Under the pieces are notes generated by a model. That model was not told where the DNA came from, searched no databases, and saw nothing but the letters and a program-made list of their open reading frames with translations. DNA of 64,000 nucleotides from assembly GCF_003326675.1 (NCBI RefSeq), contig NZ_JPWF01000007.1:62001-126000 (forward strand). The letters run 5' to 3'. Of this stretch, positions 27,819 through 38,144 are shown in pieces (position 1 is the stretch's first letter; each line of letters opens with the position of its first letter). Both the position numbers and the translations under genes were made by a program. Source of the stretch: Thalassospira profundimaris (lineage in GTDB: Bacteria; Pseudomonadota; Alphaproteobacteria; Rhodospirillales; Thalassospiraceae).

Positions 27819-29863
27819 CGGCCAAGGAAGACGGGATAGGCACACCCGATCAGGAAACCGTTGAGGCCGGGTTCATTACCTGGCGCGATGGTAATGTTCC
27901 GTTTTCCCCGCATTTTGGCGATGTTTATTACAATCCCAAAGATGGCCTTGCCGAAACGCGCTATGTGTTTCTCGAAGGCAACAACCTTCCGGCCGCCTGG
28001 CAAGCGAAAGACAGCTTTACGATTGGCGAGACCGGATTTGGCACCGGCCTGAACTTCCTTGCCGCCTGGCAATGCTGGGCACAGGACGCGAACCGTTCAA
28101 GACATCTTCATTTCGTCTCGGTGGAGAAATACCCGCTTTCACGCGATGACATGATCCGCGCTCATCAAAGCTGGCCGGAACTTGCCGAATTTTCCACACA
28201 GCTTGGCGATGTTTGGCCGCATGAAACCATGCTTCCAGGTGTTCATCGCTTTATCCTTGGCGATGGTAAGATCAGCCTTACACTGTTGATCGGGGACGCA
28301 ATTGATTGCTGGTCGGCCTATTCCGGCAATATCGACTGCTGGTTCCTGGATGGTTTCGCACCGTCGCGCAACCCCGATATGTGGCACCCGTCGCTGTTTG
28401 CAGCCTTGGCAAATGCATCCAACCCGGCGGGCGCAACACTTGCTACCTTTACAGCGGCACGCATTGCGCGGGACGGTCTGGAAAGTGCCGGGTTTGTGGT
28501 CAGCAAGCGCAAGGGCTTTGCCTATAAGCGCGACATGATCACCGCGGCCCTTCCCGCGCATCCCGACAAGGATGGTGCGGATAGCCGTCTTTATGAAATT
28601 GCCGAAGATCCATGGTTTAACCTGCCGACTTCCCAAGCGCACAAATCCGTTGCCGTCATTGGTGGCGGCATGGCTGGTGCAGCCTGTGCTGATGCCCTTC
28701 GCAAACGTGATTGCGCGGTCACATTATTTGAAAAACGTGATCAGCTTGCATCCATGGCATCGGGCAACCCGATCGGGATGCTAGAACCCTATTTGACGGT
28801 TGATCATGCGATCACCGGACGATTTTACGAAGCCGGTTACCGATACAGTCACCGGATGGTGAAGCGGCTGGCGGATCGGGGCGACGTCGAAGCCGATTTC
28901 TGCGGTGTGCTTGAACTTGCGACCAGTCCGCGCAAACGTGAACGCCTTGATGGGTTGCTTGCGCGTTTGCATGACAAGCCGGACCTTGTCCGTGCAATGA
29001 ATAGTGATGAGGCAGGCGAGATTTTTGGCCTCTCCGTGCCAATGGACGGAGTTTTCTATCCATCCGCGGGATGGGTGCATCCGCCGTCACTGGTCCATGC
29101 CCTGACCCGTGATATTGATTGCCAGCTTGCAACACATATTACCGACATCCTTGATGGGCCGGATGGGAAAATCCTGCGCGCATCCGATGGGCGTGAATTT
29201 GGTCCGTTTGATTGCGTCGTCATTGCCGGTGCGCTTGAAACAAGTCAGCTTGCCCAAACCGCATGGCTTTCAGATCAGTTAAACCCGGTGCGCGGTCAGA
29301 TCAGCTATTGCCCACAAGAGGTGATTTCGAACGCCTATGATAGCGCTAACATCCGCTGTGTTCTGAGCTATAAGGGCTACCTTACGCCGGAACGAAACGG
29401 CATCCATGTAATCGGCGCGACATTTGGCCGCGATGATGATCAGACAGACATCAGAACTGATGACCATACCTATAATATCAACCAGTTAACCAAAATACTT
29501 CCAGCGATATCGGAACATATTTCTGCGGACAAACTGGATGGACGGGCGGCCCTTCGCACCACAACGGCGGATCATTTACCCCTGATCGGCCCTGCCCCGG
29601 ATTTTGATCGTTATCTTGCGGCCTATCACGATATCGACAAAGGCAAAAAAGGCGCGCGATATATCAATGCGCCCTACCACAAAGACGTGTATATCTGTAC
29701 CGGATTTGGGGCGCGTGGTTTGATCGGTGCCCCGCTTGCCGCCGAAATCCTTGCCAGCGAGATTTGCGCCATGCCCCTGCCTTTGGAAAAAGCCCTGATG
29801 CATGCCCTGCACCCGGCACGCTTTATCATTCGCGGGCTTAAACGTCGGCATATCTCGGCATGA
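27815..29863 (+). CDS. mnmC: Bifunctional tRNA mnm5s2U34 biosynthesis protein MnmC
   Basis: A 682-residue fusion of two enzymes for the tRNA wobble uridine. The N-terminal MnmC2/MnmD methyltransferase (~1-240) has ETGFGTGLNFLAAWQ and WFLDGFAPSRNPDMW. The C-terminal MnmC1 FAD oxidoreductase (~265-680) has VAVIGGGMAGAACADAL, ASGNPIGMLEPYL and TGFGARGLIGAPLAAE. It is translationally coupled to dusA upstream and to an MFS gene downstream, both by ATGA overlaps. Confidence 0.95.
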   Translation: MTAKEDGIGTPDQETVEAGFITWRDGNVPFSPHFGDVYYNPKDGLAETRYVFLEGNNLPAAWQAKDSFTIGETGFGTGLNFLAAWQCWAQDANRSRHLHFVSVEKYPLSRDDMIRAHQSWPELAEFSTQLGDVWPHETMLPGVHRFILGDGKISLTLLIGDAIDCWSAYSGNIDCWFLDGFAPSRNPDMWHPSLFAALANASNPAGATLATFTAARIARDGLESAGFVVSKRKGFAYKRDMITAALPAHPDKDGADSRLYEIAEDPWFNLPTSQAHKSVAVIGGGMAGAACADALRKRDCAVTLFEKRDQLASMASGNPIGMLEPYLTVDHAITGRFYEAGYRYSHRMVKRLADRGDVEADFCGVLELATSPRKRERLDGLLARLHDKPDLVRAMNSDEAGEIFGLSVPMDGVFYPSAGWVHPPSLVHALTRDIDCQLATHITDILDGPDGKILRASDGREFGPFDCVVIAGALETSQLAQTAWLSDQLNPVRGQISYCPQEVISNAYDSANIRCVLSYKGYLTPERNGIHVIGATFGRDDDQTDIRTDDHTYNINQLTKILPAISEHISADKLDGRAALRTTTADHLPLIGPAPDFDRYLAAYHDIDKGKKGARYINAPYHKDVYICTGFGARGLIGAPLAAEILASEICAMPLPLEKALMHALHPARFIIRGLKRRHISA

Positions 29864-31056
29864 TCAAGACCGCCGCCACACAGGATAAAGATCCGGACCG
29901 CTTCAAAACGGCAACCGTTCTTGCGTTGTTTTTCTCCGGCCTGTTTCTGGTTCAGGGAGTGTTTCTGCCCTATTGGCCGGTCTGGTTAAAGGCACAAGGA
30001 CTGTCCGCGGGCGAGATCGGCATTCTATTGTCCCTGCCCAACTGGGTACGCGTCTTTGCCGATCCTTTGATTGCCCAGCGTGCGGATCGCACCGGCAACC
30101 GCAAGACGCCCATGTTGTGGCTGGCCGGGATTTACGCGCTGTCGATCCTGGCTTTTCCGGTATCAAGCAACTTCTGGTGGCTTGCCGCCCTTTCGGTGGT
30201 TATCGGATTTACATTCTCGCCGCTTCTGCCGCTTGGCACGACGATCACGGTTCACGAATGCAAGGCGCGTCAGCTTGATTACGGCCGTGTGCGACTGTGG
30301 GGATCTCTTGCCTTCATCCTTGCATCTTATGGCGCGGGCTGGGTTCTTGACGGAACGTCGGTGGAATGGATCGTCTGGATGTTGTTCATTGCCGGGATTG
30401 TCAATTTTGCGATCACCACCCTCATGCCCGATCCGCAAACCGACCGTCCATTGCGTTCCGGTTCATCGCTGATTTATTTGCTGCGCAAGCCGGTATTTCT
30501 GATCTATCTCGGCTGTATCGGCTTTGCCCAAGGATCGCACGGCACCTATTACAGCTTTGCCTCTGTCCACTGGGAAACCGTTGGCTATTCCCATGAGATG
30601 ATCGGCATCTTCTGGTCGACCGGTGTGGTCGCCGAGATTGTTCTGTTTGCGATTGCCGGTCGTTTCGTGCGCGGGCGTCATCCGGGCATTCTTTTTGCGC
30701 TTGGCGCAACGGCGGGCATCCTGCGCTGGACGGTATTGGGATCAAGCGACGATGTCTGGATGATCTTCCTTGTTCAGCCGCTTCATGCCATGACATTCGG
30801 GATCACCCATCTTGCCGCTGTAAGCTTCATTGCGCGTGCCATCCCGCAACAGCTTGCCACTTCGGCTCAAAGCCTGATGGCGACGTTATCGATGGGTGTG
30901 TTCCTTGGCAGCAGCATCTGGGCATCCGGCCCGCTTTACGGCTATTTCGGTTCGCACGCCTATTACTTCATGGCCGGACTTTCGAGCATTGCGCTTCTGT
31001 TTGCGTTCTGGCTTATGCGAAGCTGGCGTGGTGAAGACCAGACATTTTGTGACTAG
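29860..31056 (+). CDS. MFS transporter (MFS_1-like, HcaT/LacY-related group)
   Basis: A 398-residue inner-membrane carrier with about 12 hydrophobic segments. The N-terminus GLFLVQGVFLPYWPVWLKAQGLS and the DPLIAQRADRTGNRK loop are typical of the MFS_1-like/HcaT nucleoside-phenylpropionate group. The substrate is unknown. Its ATG overlaps the mnmC stop (ATGA), so it is translated with the tRNA-modification genes, though no functional link is obvious. Confidence 0.85.
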   Translation: MIKTAATQDKDPDRFKTATVLALFFSGLFLVQGVFLPYWPVWLKAQGLSAGEIGILLSLPNWVRVFADPLIAQRADRTGNRKTPMLWLAGIYALSILAFPVSSNFWWLAALSVVIGFTFSPLLPLGTTITVHECKARQLDYGRVRLWGSLAFILASYGAGWVLDGTSVEWIVWMLFIAGIVNFAITTLMPDPQTDRPLRSGSSLIYLLRKPVFLIYLGCIGFAQGSHGTYYSFASVHWETVGYSHEMIGIFWSTGVVAEIVLFAIAGRFVRGRHPGILFALGATAGILRWTVLGSSDDVWMIFLVQPLHAMTFGITHLAAVSFIARAIPQQLATSAQSLMATLSMGVFLGSSIWASGPLYGYFGSHAYYFMAGLSSIALLFAFWLMRSWRGEDQTFCD

Positions 31057-31116
31057 CCACCAACAACTTCTATTCTCATTTCATTCTTGCCTCGTTTGAC
31101 CAAAGGGATTGCCCAA

Positions 31117-31974
31117 ATGACCTCCATGCCGTTCTCCCGCAGAATGCGCCGTTGGAAACTCGGTTTGAAGACACTTTTTGGTAGTGATCCTGCGGGTTAT
31201 TTCATCCCTTACCGCTATGCCAGTGAAACGCAAAAGGCCGTCGGACGCCCTTCATACCCTGCAATCGAAGCCATGATGGATCAGGCCGCGCCAACAATGG
31301 TCGAATGGCTTACCAAGGCTGACCGTTATCGGGATGCCTTTGCCGGTTTTGACAATGCCACGCCGCCCGAACCGCGCTGGCAACAAAGCTGGTTCCCGCG
31401 CCTTGACGGGATGATGGCATACACCTTTACGCGCGAAATCAAGCCAAACCGGATTATTGAAATCGGGTCAGGTCATTCCACCCGGTTCTATCACCGGGCG
31501 ATCAAGGATGGCGGCCTTGAAACACAGTTTCATGCCATTGACCCGGCCCCGCGTGCAGATATCGCCAAATTACCGATCACGATTGAACGCACAATCGTGC
31601 AAAAAGCCGATCCTGCGATCTTTGCGACACTGGCGGCGTCCGACATTCTGTCGATTGATTCAAGCCACATCCTGATGCCCGGAACGGACGTGGATTTGCT
31701 GTTTTCCACCGTGATCCCGATCCTCCCCAGCGGCACGATCATCCACATCCATGACATCACCCTGCCCGACGACTATCCGGAAATCTGGCAGTGGCGCGGA
31801 TATAACGAGCAACAAGGCGTTGCGTCGCTTTTGGCAGGAAACGGATTTGAAATTTTGTGGTCAAGTGCCTACGCGACCACGCGGCTTGGCAATGATGTTG
31901 ATCGTTCTATTGCCAAGGACATCCACTTGCCCAAAGGCGCGCACGAAACGAGCCTTTGGCTGCGCAAACGCTAA
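31117..31974 (+). CDS. Class I SAM-dependent methyltransferase (Methyltransf_24 type)
   Basis: A 285-residue protein with a Rossmann methyltransferase core. The SAM-binding loop reads IIEIGSGHSTRFYHRA, and later strands read FHAIDPAPR and ILSIDSSHIL with an IHIHDI metal-like motif near residue 220. These features fit the O-methyltransferase-like Methyltransf_24 group. The substrate is unknown. ATG 31117 has AAAGGG 9 bp upstream; a TTG at 31087 is disfavoured. Followed by a strong terminator. Confidence 0.85.
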   Translation: MTSMPFSRRMRRWKLGLKTLFGSDPAGYFIPYRYASETQKAVGRPSYPAIEAMMDQAAPTMVEWLTKADRYRDAFAGFDNATPPEPRWQQSWFPRLDGMMAYTFTREIKPNRIIEIGSGHSTRFYHRAIKDGGLETQFHAIDPAPRADIAKLPITIERTIVQKADPAIFATLAASDILSIDSSHILMPGTDVDLLFSTVIPILPSGTIIHIHDITLPDDYPEIWQWRGYNEQQGVASLLAGNGFEILWSSAYATTRLGNDVDRSIAKDIHLPKGAHETSLWLRKR

Positions 31975-31995
31975 ATCGCGTTACCGATAGCAAAA

Positions 31996-32026
31996 CAAAG
32001 GGCAGCCAACGGGCTGCCCTTTTTCA
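31996..32026. terminator. Bidirectional Rho-independent terminator
   Basis: AAAGGGCAGCC (31997-32007), loop AACG, GGCTGCCCTTTTT. Ends the methyltransferase gene (plus) and lies 20 bp beyond the end of the minus-strand ABC operon. Confidence 0.9.
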
Positions 32027-32045
32027 TTTATTCTGATGATCAAGA

Positions 32046-33215
32046 TCAGTTCTTGTACGGGTCTGCGGCATCACGCAGGCCGTCGCCAAGGAAGTTGAAC
32101 GCCAACACAACAATCACGACCGGGATCACTGGCATCATCAGCCACGGATAAACCGCAACCGCGTTGATGTTCTGGGCATCATTCAAAAGCACACCCCAAC
32201 TGGTTACAGGTGCTCTAAGCCCAAGCCCCAAGAAGCTGAGTGCTGTTTCACCCAGGATCATATTGGGGATCGACAGGGTGACAGACGCAATCAGGTGACT
32301 TGCAAAGTTCGGTAACAGATGGCGGGCAATAATCCGTTTCGGTTTCGCCCCCATCAAACGGGCGGCAAGCGCGTAATCTTCTTCGCGAAGCGCCAACAGC
32401 TTTGATCGCACGGCACGGGCAAGCCCCGTCCAGTCAATCAGCCCCAGAATGATCGTGATCCCGAAATAGATCAGGATCGGGCTCCAGGTTACCGGCAAGG
32501 CTGCGGATAGAGCCATCCAAAGCGGGATTTCCGGCAAGGAACGGATCACTTCGATGGTCCGCTGTGCCGTTGCATCAACCCATCCGCCGTAATAGCCCGC
32601 AGCCCCACCAATCAGGATGCCCAACAGGAAACTGACCGATATACCGACAAGCCCGATTGTAAGCGACACGCGTGCGCCATAAATCATGCGTGAAAACATG
32701 TCGCGGCCAAGCCGGTCGGTGCCAAACAGGAACAAGGTCCCGTTTTCAGACGGACAGACGAAATGGAAATCCAACTCGACCATGCCCCAGAATTCATATT
32801 CATCCCCGGAACACAGGAAGCGCACCGGTTCAATCCGTTCCGGATTAACGACATAGATCGGCTTAAGCGTTTCCATATCAACCGAGAAATCGGTGCCATA
32901 GGTAAACGGTCCGACAAATTTACCATCATCGAAAAGATGAATGCCCTGTGGCGGATGATGAATGAATTCGGAATTGCGGGTTTCCTGCGCATAGGGCGCA
33001 ATGAATTCCACAATAAAGACCGACGCATACATGATCGCCAGAATGATCAGCGAGAAATATGCAAGACGGTGGCGTTTCAATCGCCACCACATCAGTTGCC
33101 ACTGTGACGCCAGATAGTATTTTTCCTGTTCCGGTGTCAGCGCTTCGCGATCCCAGGGATCAAACGGTGTCTTGTCGACAAAATGCTCGTTGCGCTTGGT
33201 ATCATCGGTACTCAT
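32046..33215 (-). CDS. ABC transporter permease, YejE/OppC-like
   Basis: A 389-residue inner-membrane permease of the dipeptide/oligopeptide class. It has a TM segment at ~45-65 and a ~110-residue periplasmic insertion typical of YejE. The FGTDRLGRDMFSR motif follows, then the DppC-type domain with the EAA loop (DYALAARLMGAKPKRII). Last gene of the long minus-strand operon; its start overlaps the preceding permease stop by 4 bp. The substrate may be peptide, oligosaccharide or opine-like. Confidence 0.92.
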   Translation of the reverse strand: MSTDDTKRNEHFVDKTPFDPWDREALTPEQEKYYLASQWQLMWWRLKRHRLAYFSLIILAIMYASVFIVEFIAPYAQETRNSEFIHHPPQGIHLFDDGKFVGPFTYGTDFSVDMETLKPIYVVNPERIEPVRFLCSGDEYEFWGMVELDFHFVCPSENGTLFLFGTDRLGRDMFSRMIYGARVSLTIGLVGISVSFLLGILIGGAAGYYGGWVDATAQRTIEVIRSLPEIPLWMALSAALPVTWSPILIYFGITIILGLIDWTGLARAVRSKLLALREEDYALAARLMGAKPKRIIARHLLPNFASHLIASVTLSIPNMILGETALSFLGLGLRAPVTSWGVLLNDAQNINAVAVYPWLMMPVIPVVIVVLAFNFLGDGLRDAADPYKN

Positions 33216-34210
33216 TTCGAAATACCTCCCTGCAAGCGAATGCGGGGATCAAGCCAGGCAAGCAAGACATCGGAAATGAACATGCCAACAACAGTCAACA
33301 ACGCCAGGAACATCAGGAATGAACCCGCCAGATACATGTCCTGACTTTGCAGCGCGGTCAGCAACATCGGCCCCGTGGTCGGCAAGGACATCACGACCGA
33401 CACCAGGACCGAGCCCGAAACCACCTGTGGCAGGATATTACCGATATCGGCAATAAACGGATTCAACGCCATGCGCAGCGGATATTTGAACAGAACCTTG
33501 GTCGGGGAAAGCCCCTTGGCGTGGGCAGTGACAACATATTGCTTGCTCAGTTCATCAAGCAAATTGGCCCGAAGACGCCGGATCATGGATGCCGTACCAG
33601 ACGTCCCAATCACGACGACCGGAGCCCAAAGATGTTCCGCAACCGACATCATCTTGGCAAATGACCAGCCCTGATTGATGAATTCCGGGTCCATCAGGCC
33701 ACCAATCGACGTGCCAAAAATGACATTGGCGTAATACAGCAAAATCAGCGCAAACAGGAAGTTGGGCATCGCCAGCCCGAGAAATCCCAAAAGCGTGAAA
33801 CCATAATCGCCCCAGCTATATTGCCGGGTCGCCGAATAAATCCCGATCGGGAAACTGACGATATAAATGAAAATCACGGTGCTGAAATTCAGCACCATCG
33901 ACAGCCACAGACGGTCGCCAACGACATCGGAAACCGGCAAATTATATTCAAAGGAGAAACCAAGATCACCGTGCAATAGCCCCCATGCCCATTCGGCATA
34001 TTGGATATAGATTGGCTGATCCAGACCATATTGCTGTTTCAGGAACTCGATCTTGGCTGGGTCAACGGCCTCGCCCTGCGATTGCAGCTCATTGAGATAG
34101 GTGCTCAGAAAGTCTCCCGGCGGGAGCTGAATGATCACAAAGACCAGCACACTGATCAAAATCAGTGTCGGCACCATTACAAAAAGCCGTCTTGCCAAAT
34201 AGGTCAGCAT
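33212..34210 (-). CDS. ABC transporter permease, YejB/OppB-like
   Basis: A 332-residue permease with six TM segments. The N-terminus MLTYLARRLFVMVPTLILIS and LPPGDFLSTYL are typical for OppB/YejB. The EAA motif is in YVVTAHAKGLSPTKVLFKY. It pairs with the YejE-like permease just downstream (4-bp overlap). The 77-bp gap to the upstream binding-protein gene contains a GGGGGAG ribosome-binding site. Confidence 0.92.
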   Translation of the reverse strand: MLTYLARRLFVMVPTLILISVLVFVIIQLPPGDFLSTYLNELQSQGEAVDPAKIEFLKQQYGLDQPIYIQYAEWAWGLLHGDLGFSFEYNLPVSDVVGDRLWLSMVLNFSTVIFIYIVSFPIGIYSATRQYSWGDYGFTLLGFLGLAMPNFLFALILLYYANVIFGTSIGGLMDPEFINQGWSFAKMMSVAEHLWAPVVVIGTSGTASMIRRLRANLLDELSKQYVVTAHAKGLSPTKVLFKYPLRMALNPFIADIGNILPQVVSGSVLVSVVMSLPTTGPMLLTALQSQDMYLAGSFLMFLALLTVVGMFISDVLLAWLDPRIRLQGGISK

Positions 34211-34287
34211 CGGCGAAATCGCTCCCCCTGTCGTTTTGCTTCCTATCCCTCGAGGATCACAAAACGTCTTGTTTTCACTTCAATAGA

Positions 34288-36219
34288 TTATCGGTCCCAC
34301 CAGAACGTATCCGGACGATAAATGCCAAAGAATGCGCCCGGCTCCCAGCTGTGAATGCCTTTTTCAGGCACGTTGCGCATGTCTTTATCGACGACAACCG
34401 GTTGCGGCACATTCCCGATCAACCCGATCGAGAACATGTTTTCCGAATTGATATCAAGGATCGCCTGCCAGGCTTCTTTGCGGCCTTTTTCATTGCTGGT
34501 CTGCCATTTGTGGTACTGGTCCATCAATTCTTTGGCAGCGGGCATATCGGGTGCCTCACCGGCCTCGCCGTCGGTCTGGTAATACTGACCCCATTTCGGC
34601 CATTGCAAGCTGTCCTGTTGGGCCGGCACATATTCCGACGGTACCGAGTTTGGTGTGGCAAGACCATTATCAACGCCGTTAAAGATCGACATGATGGTTT
34701 CGCCACTATAGGCACGATTGCGCAACACTTCGCGTTGCAGGCCCTTGACGAACATTTTGACGCCGACCTGACGCCAGCTGTCACCAATCAGTTCAAGCAT
34801 GTCATCATGTTCGGGGTTTTCGCCCGTGGTTTCGACAATGATTTCCATTGGCCGACCATCAGGAAGCAATCGAATGCCATCCCCATTGCGTTGCTCGAGC
34901 CCCATTTCATCAAGCAGAGCATTGGCTGCCTTCACATCAAACTTGATGTAATTTTCACGATATTCCGGCTTGAAAAGCGGGCTTTTGGGCAGAACCGTAT
35001 TATTGGTCGGCTGCGCCAGACCAAAGAAGAGAACCCGGTTGATTTCAGTCCGGTTAATCGCAAGCGACAAGGCGCGCCGGAACCGCACATCACGCAGAAC
35101 CGAACGCCAGACCGGATCACTGCATGTCAGGTTCGGATAAAGGGCAGCATATGCCCCGGCCCCGACATCCCACAAACGCACCTGATAATTCTGTTTGGCC
35201 TCGGACTGTTTCAGGAACGTGTAGTCCTTAAGCGACAGAATACGGCTTTGCAGATCAACCTCGCCCGCTCCGACCTTTGCCGGGACGAGTTTCGAGTTCG
35301 AAATATTGAAGATCATCCTGTCGATATAGGGAAGCTGGTTCCCTTCCGGATCAACGCGATGATAATACGGGTTGCGGACAAATACGAAGCGATCAGACGG
35401 CTCTTCTGTAGTGATCAGCCAAGGATCAAGCGACGGACGGTTGATGTTGGACAGCTTGTAGGGGCGGTCCATGTCGGTATGCAAAACCGCCCAGCTGCGA
35501 AGCCCACGTTCATGCACCATCGCTTCGAGCTCGTCCGGATCACGGTATTTTGCGTGAAACTGTTTGAGATAATGCGACGGGCGATAAATGAATGGCGGCA
35601 GGGTCGCCGCAAGCTCGGTCAGGAAGAACGGGTTTGGCTGCGACCAGCTATAGCGCACGGTATATTCATCAAGAATTTCAAACGTTGCCGGCTCGTCGCC
35701 AACAAACAGAAAACGCGGCGGGCCAACCGGGAACAGTTCATCATTATTGGCGACGTCTTCCCAGTAATAGCGGAAATCCTCGGCGGTGAATGGTGCGCCA
35801 TCTGACCATTTGTGGCCCTTGCGCAGATGCAATGTGAAGACATTGCCTTCTTCATTCACATCAAGCGCCTCGAGGATATCGGGCTGCAAATTCAAATCCT
35901 GATCATAGCCGATCAACCGCGCATAACCGTAAACAACCGCCATACGGATATCTTTGGACCGGCCCATGATGGTTACGAATTCGCCGCCATACTTGCCGAT
36001 AGATTTGCCTTCGGCACCGAAATCAATGACCTTTGGATGTTCCGGAAGGCGTTGCAGCATCGGGGGCAAAGTGCCCTTGGCAATTGCATCCTCGAAATAC
36101 GGGATTTCGGCCTGTGCGGAACCGGGCATCATTGCCCCGGCGACAAGGCCGATCCCCAAGGCCAGGCCACCGAACATGCGGCGCGCGGAAACGGTTGAAC
36201 TGGCATAAAGCGTAGTCAT
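34288..36219 (-). CDS. ABC transporter substrate-binding protein, family 5 (SBP_bac_5)
   Basis: A large 643-residue periplasmic binding protein. The signal peptide ends around GSAQA (residue ~37). The SBP_bac_5 pattern is visible: LHLRKGHKWSDGAPFTAEDFRYYWED (parts), VRFRRALSLAINRTEI, and a late GLATPNSVPSEY-like region. Unlike small oligopeptide binders, it is in the long YejA-like size class. The gene order ATPase-SBP-permease-permease differs from E. coli yejABEF. The ligand is unknown; the linked glycan genes make an oligosaccharide or glycopeptide worth testing. Confidence 0.92.
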   Translation of the reverse strand: MTTLYASSTVSARRMFGGLALGIGLVAGAMMPGSAQAEIPYFEDAIAKGTLPPMLQRLPEHPKVIDFGAEGKSIGKYGGEFVTIMGRSKDIRMAVVYGYARLIGYDQDLNLQPDILEALDVNEEGNVFTLHLRKGHKWSDGAPFTAEDFRYYWEDVANNDELFPVGPPRFLFVGDEPATFEILDEYTVRYSWSQPNPFFLTELAATLPPFIYRPSHYLKQFHAKYRDPDELEAMVHERGLRSWAVLHTDMDRPYKLSNINRPSLDPWLITTEEPSDRFVFVRNPYYHRVDPEGNQLPYIDRMIFNISNSKLVPAKVGAGEVDLQSRILSLKDYTFLKQSEAKQNYQVRLWDVGAGAYAALYPNLTCSDPVWRSVLRDVRFRRALSLAINRTEINRVLFFGLAQPTNNTVLPKSPLFKPEYRENYIKFDVKAANALLDEMGLEQRNGDGIRLLPDGRPMEIIVETTGENPEHDDMLELIGDSWRQVGVKMFVKGLQREVLRNRAYSGETIMSIFNGVDNGLATPNSVPSEYVPAQQDSLQWPKWGQYYQTDGEAGEAPDMPAAKELMDQYHKWQTSNEKGRKEAWQAILDINSENMFSIGLIGNVPQPVVVDKDMRNVPEKGIHSWEPGAFFGIYRPDTFWWDR

Positions 36220-38144
36220 ATCGCGATCTCCGTGAAATCGGCACGTTCGGCACGCACAAAATGGTCTTCTGCAAATTGCATCATTTTGGGTGCGCTGGTG
36301 GCGTTAATCGTAAAGGGTGCCGGCCAACGAGACGGATCAGACGCCTTGCCATCGACAATCTTGTCGAAGTCCAGCAAATGGTCCAGATCGGCAAACGGCA
36401 CAGCATTGAGCAAAGCCTGCGTGTAGGGATGCACCGGATTTTTGAACAGCTGTTCACGTGGGGCGGACTCAACAATGCGCCCCGCACACATCACCGCAAT
36501 CCGGTCTGCTATGTAATCCACAACGGCAAGATTGTGGGAAATAAACAGATACGTCAGATTAAGATCGCGCTGTAAATCCTTTAACAAATTCAATATTTGC
36601 GCCTGAACTGACACATCAAGTGCAGATGTCGGCTCGTCAAAGATCAACAGATCCGGCTTAAGACTAAGCGCACGCGCAATCCCGATACGCTGGCGCTGTC
36701 CGCCCGAAAAACTGTGTGGGTAACGGCTTAGAAAACGTGGATCAAGCCCGACAAGATCCATCAGCTCCAGCACCATTTTCTTGCGATACGCCGTATCCCC
36801 GACCCCATGAATAATCATGGGTTCGGCGATGATATCCTGAACCGTCATCCGCGGATTAAGGGAACCGAACGGGTCCTGAAACACAAATTGTATGCGTTTG
36901 CGATACGGATTGAGCTGATCTTCATCAAGCCCGGTCAATTCGGTCATCTGACCGCTTTCACCACGAAACAGGATCGATCCGTCATCGGGCTCCATCGCCC
37001 GCATAATCAGTTTGGAAAGTGTTGTCTTGCCACACCCGCTTTCGCCAACCAGCCCGACACATTCCCCACGATTAACCGTAAGCGACACATCGTCAACCGC
37101 CGGGATCAGGCTTTCTTCGGATTTAAGCCAGTTCCCTTTGCGGGTGGTAAAACTTTTGCTGAGATGACGGACCGCCAAAACCGGTTCACTTGCCATTGCC
37201 GGATGCAGTGCAAGTGATGGCGGGATTTCCTGACTATCGCGCACCGGATCGGCTGGGCGTTCCTCGGCAAGAAGGCTTCCGGTTTTGGGTTTGATTTCGC
37301 GCAGCGGACGCAACCGTTCATCCGGGCCCATATTGAAATGCGGAACAGCAGCCAGAAGTGATTGCGTATATGCATGACCGGGATTGATGAAAACATCATC
37401 TGTCCTGCCGGACTCAACAACACGCCCGTCATACACCACGACCATGCGGTCTGCCATATTGGCCACGACACCCAGATCATGGGTAATCAGCAGAACCGAC
37501 ATTTGCAGTTCGCTTTGTACTTCCTTGATCAGGCGCAGAATTTGCGCCTGAATCGTAACATCGAGCGCAGTGGTCGGTTCATCGGCAACAAGCAATGCCG
37601 GACGGCAGACCATCGCCATGGCAATCATGGCGCGTTGACGCAGGCCACCGGAAAGCTCGAACGGATAGGTTTTAAGCGACCTTTTGGGTTGCGGAAAACC
37701 TATCAGCGTCAGCATTTCAATTGCAAGCTCGTTGGCCTCTGCCCGGCCAACTTTACGATGAAGGCGCACCGCCTCGCAAATCTGATCACCGATGGTATGA
37801 AGCGGTGACAGGGAACTCATCGGTTCCTGGAAAATCATCGAAATCCGGCCACCGCGAATGGCCCGCATTTCGGTCCCGGACCGATCAAGCATCGCAAGAT
37901 CAACGCGCGTGCCCGGTGTTTTGGGATCGGCAAAAATGATCGATCCCTTGGTGATTTGGGCCGACTTTGGCAGCAATCCCATAATGGCTTGGGAAATGGT
38001 GCTTTTGCCGGATCCGGATTCCCCGACCAAGGCGACGGTTTCCTGCGCACCGATGCGAAAGCTTACATTTTCGACCGCCTTGACCCGCATATGCGGCAAG
38101 ACAAATTCAACTTTCAGATCCTTGATACGCAGAATGTCAGTCAT
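36216..38144 (-). CDS. ABC transporter ATP-binding protein, two fused NBDs (YejF-like)
   Basis: A 642-residue protein with two nucleotide-binding domains in tandem. NBD1 (~1-260) has Walker [10 protein letters not shown] and signature [11 protein letters not shown]2 (~310-580) has GESGCGKTT and [15 protein letters not shown]. Both keep the Asp-Glu Walker B ([20 protein letters not shown]). The oligopeptide/dipeptide C-terminal extension follows each. It overlaps both neighbours by 4 bp (the small membrane protein before and the binding protein after), so transport and glycan genes share one translated unit. Confidence 0.94.
   Translation of the reverse strand: MTDILRIKDLKVEFVLPHMRVKAVENVSFRIGAQETVALVGESGSGKSTISQAIMGLLPKSAQITKGSIIFADPKTPGTRVDLAMLDRSGTEMRAIRGGRISMIFQEPMSSLSPLHTIGDQICEAVRLHRKVGRAEANELAIEMLTLIGFPQPKRSLKTYPFELSGGLRQRAMIAMAMVCRPALLVADEPTTALDVTIQAQILRLIKEVQSELQMSVLLITHDLGVVANMADRMVVVYDGRVVESGRTDDVFINPGHAYTQSLLAAVPHFNMGPDERLRPLREIKPKTGSLLAEERPADPVRDSQEIPPSLALHPAMASEPVLAVRHLSKSFTTRKGNWLKSEESLIPAVDDVSLTVNRGECVGLVGESGCGKTTLSKLIMRAMEPDDGSILFRGESGQMTELTGLDEDQLNPYRKRIQFVFQDPFGSLNPRMTVQDIIAEPMIIHGVGDTAYRKKMVLELMDLVGLDPRFLSRYPHSFSGGQRQRIGIARALSLKPDLLIFDEPTSALDVSVQAQILNLLKDLQRDLNLTYLFISHNLAVVDYIADRIAVMCAGRIVESAPREQLFKNPVHPYTQALLNAVPFADLDHLLDFDKIVDGKASDPSRWPAPFTINATSAPKMMQFAEDHFVRAERADFTEIAI

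Noticed and set aside
34165-35805. A 546-codon open frame on the plus strand
   Set aside because: Antisense to the clearly coding SBP_bac_5 binding protein; composition is that of a shadow frame.
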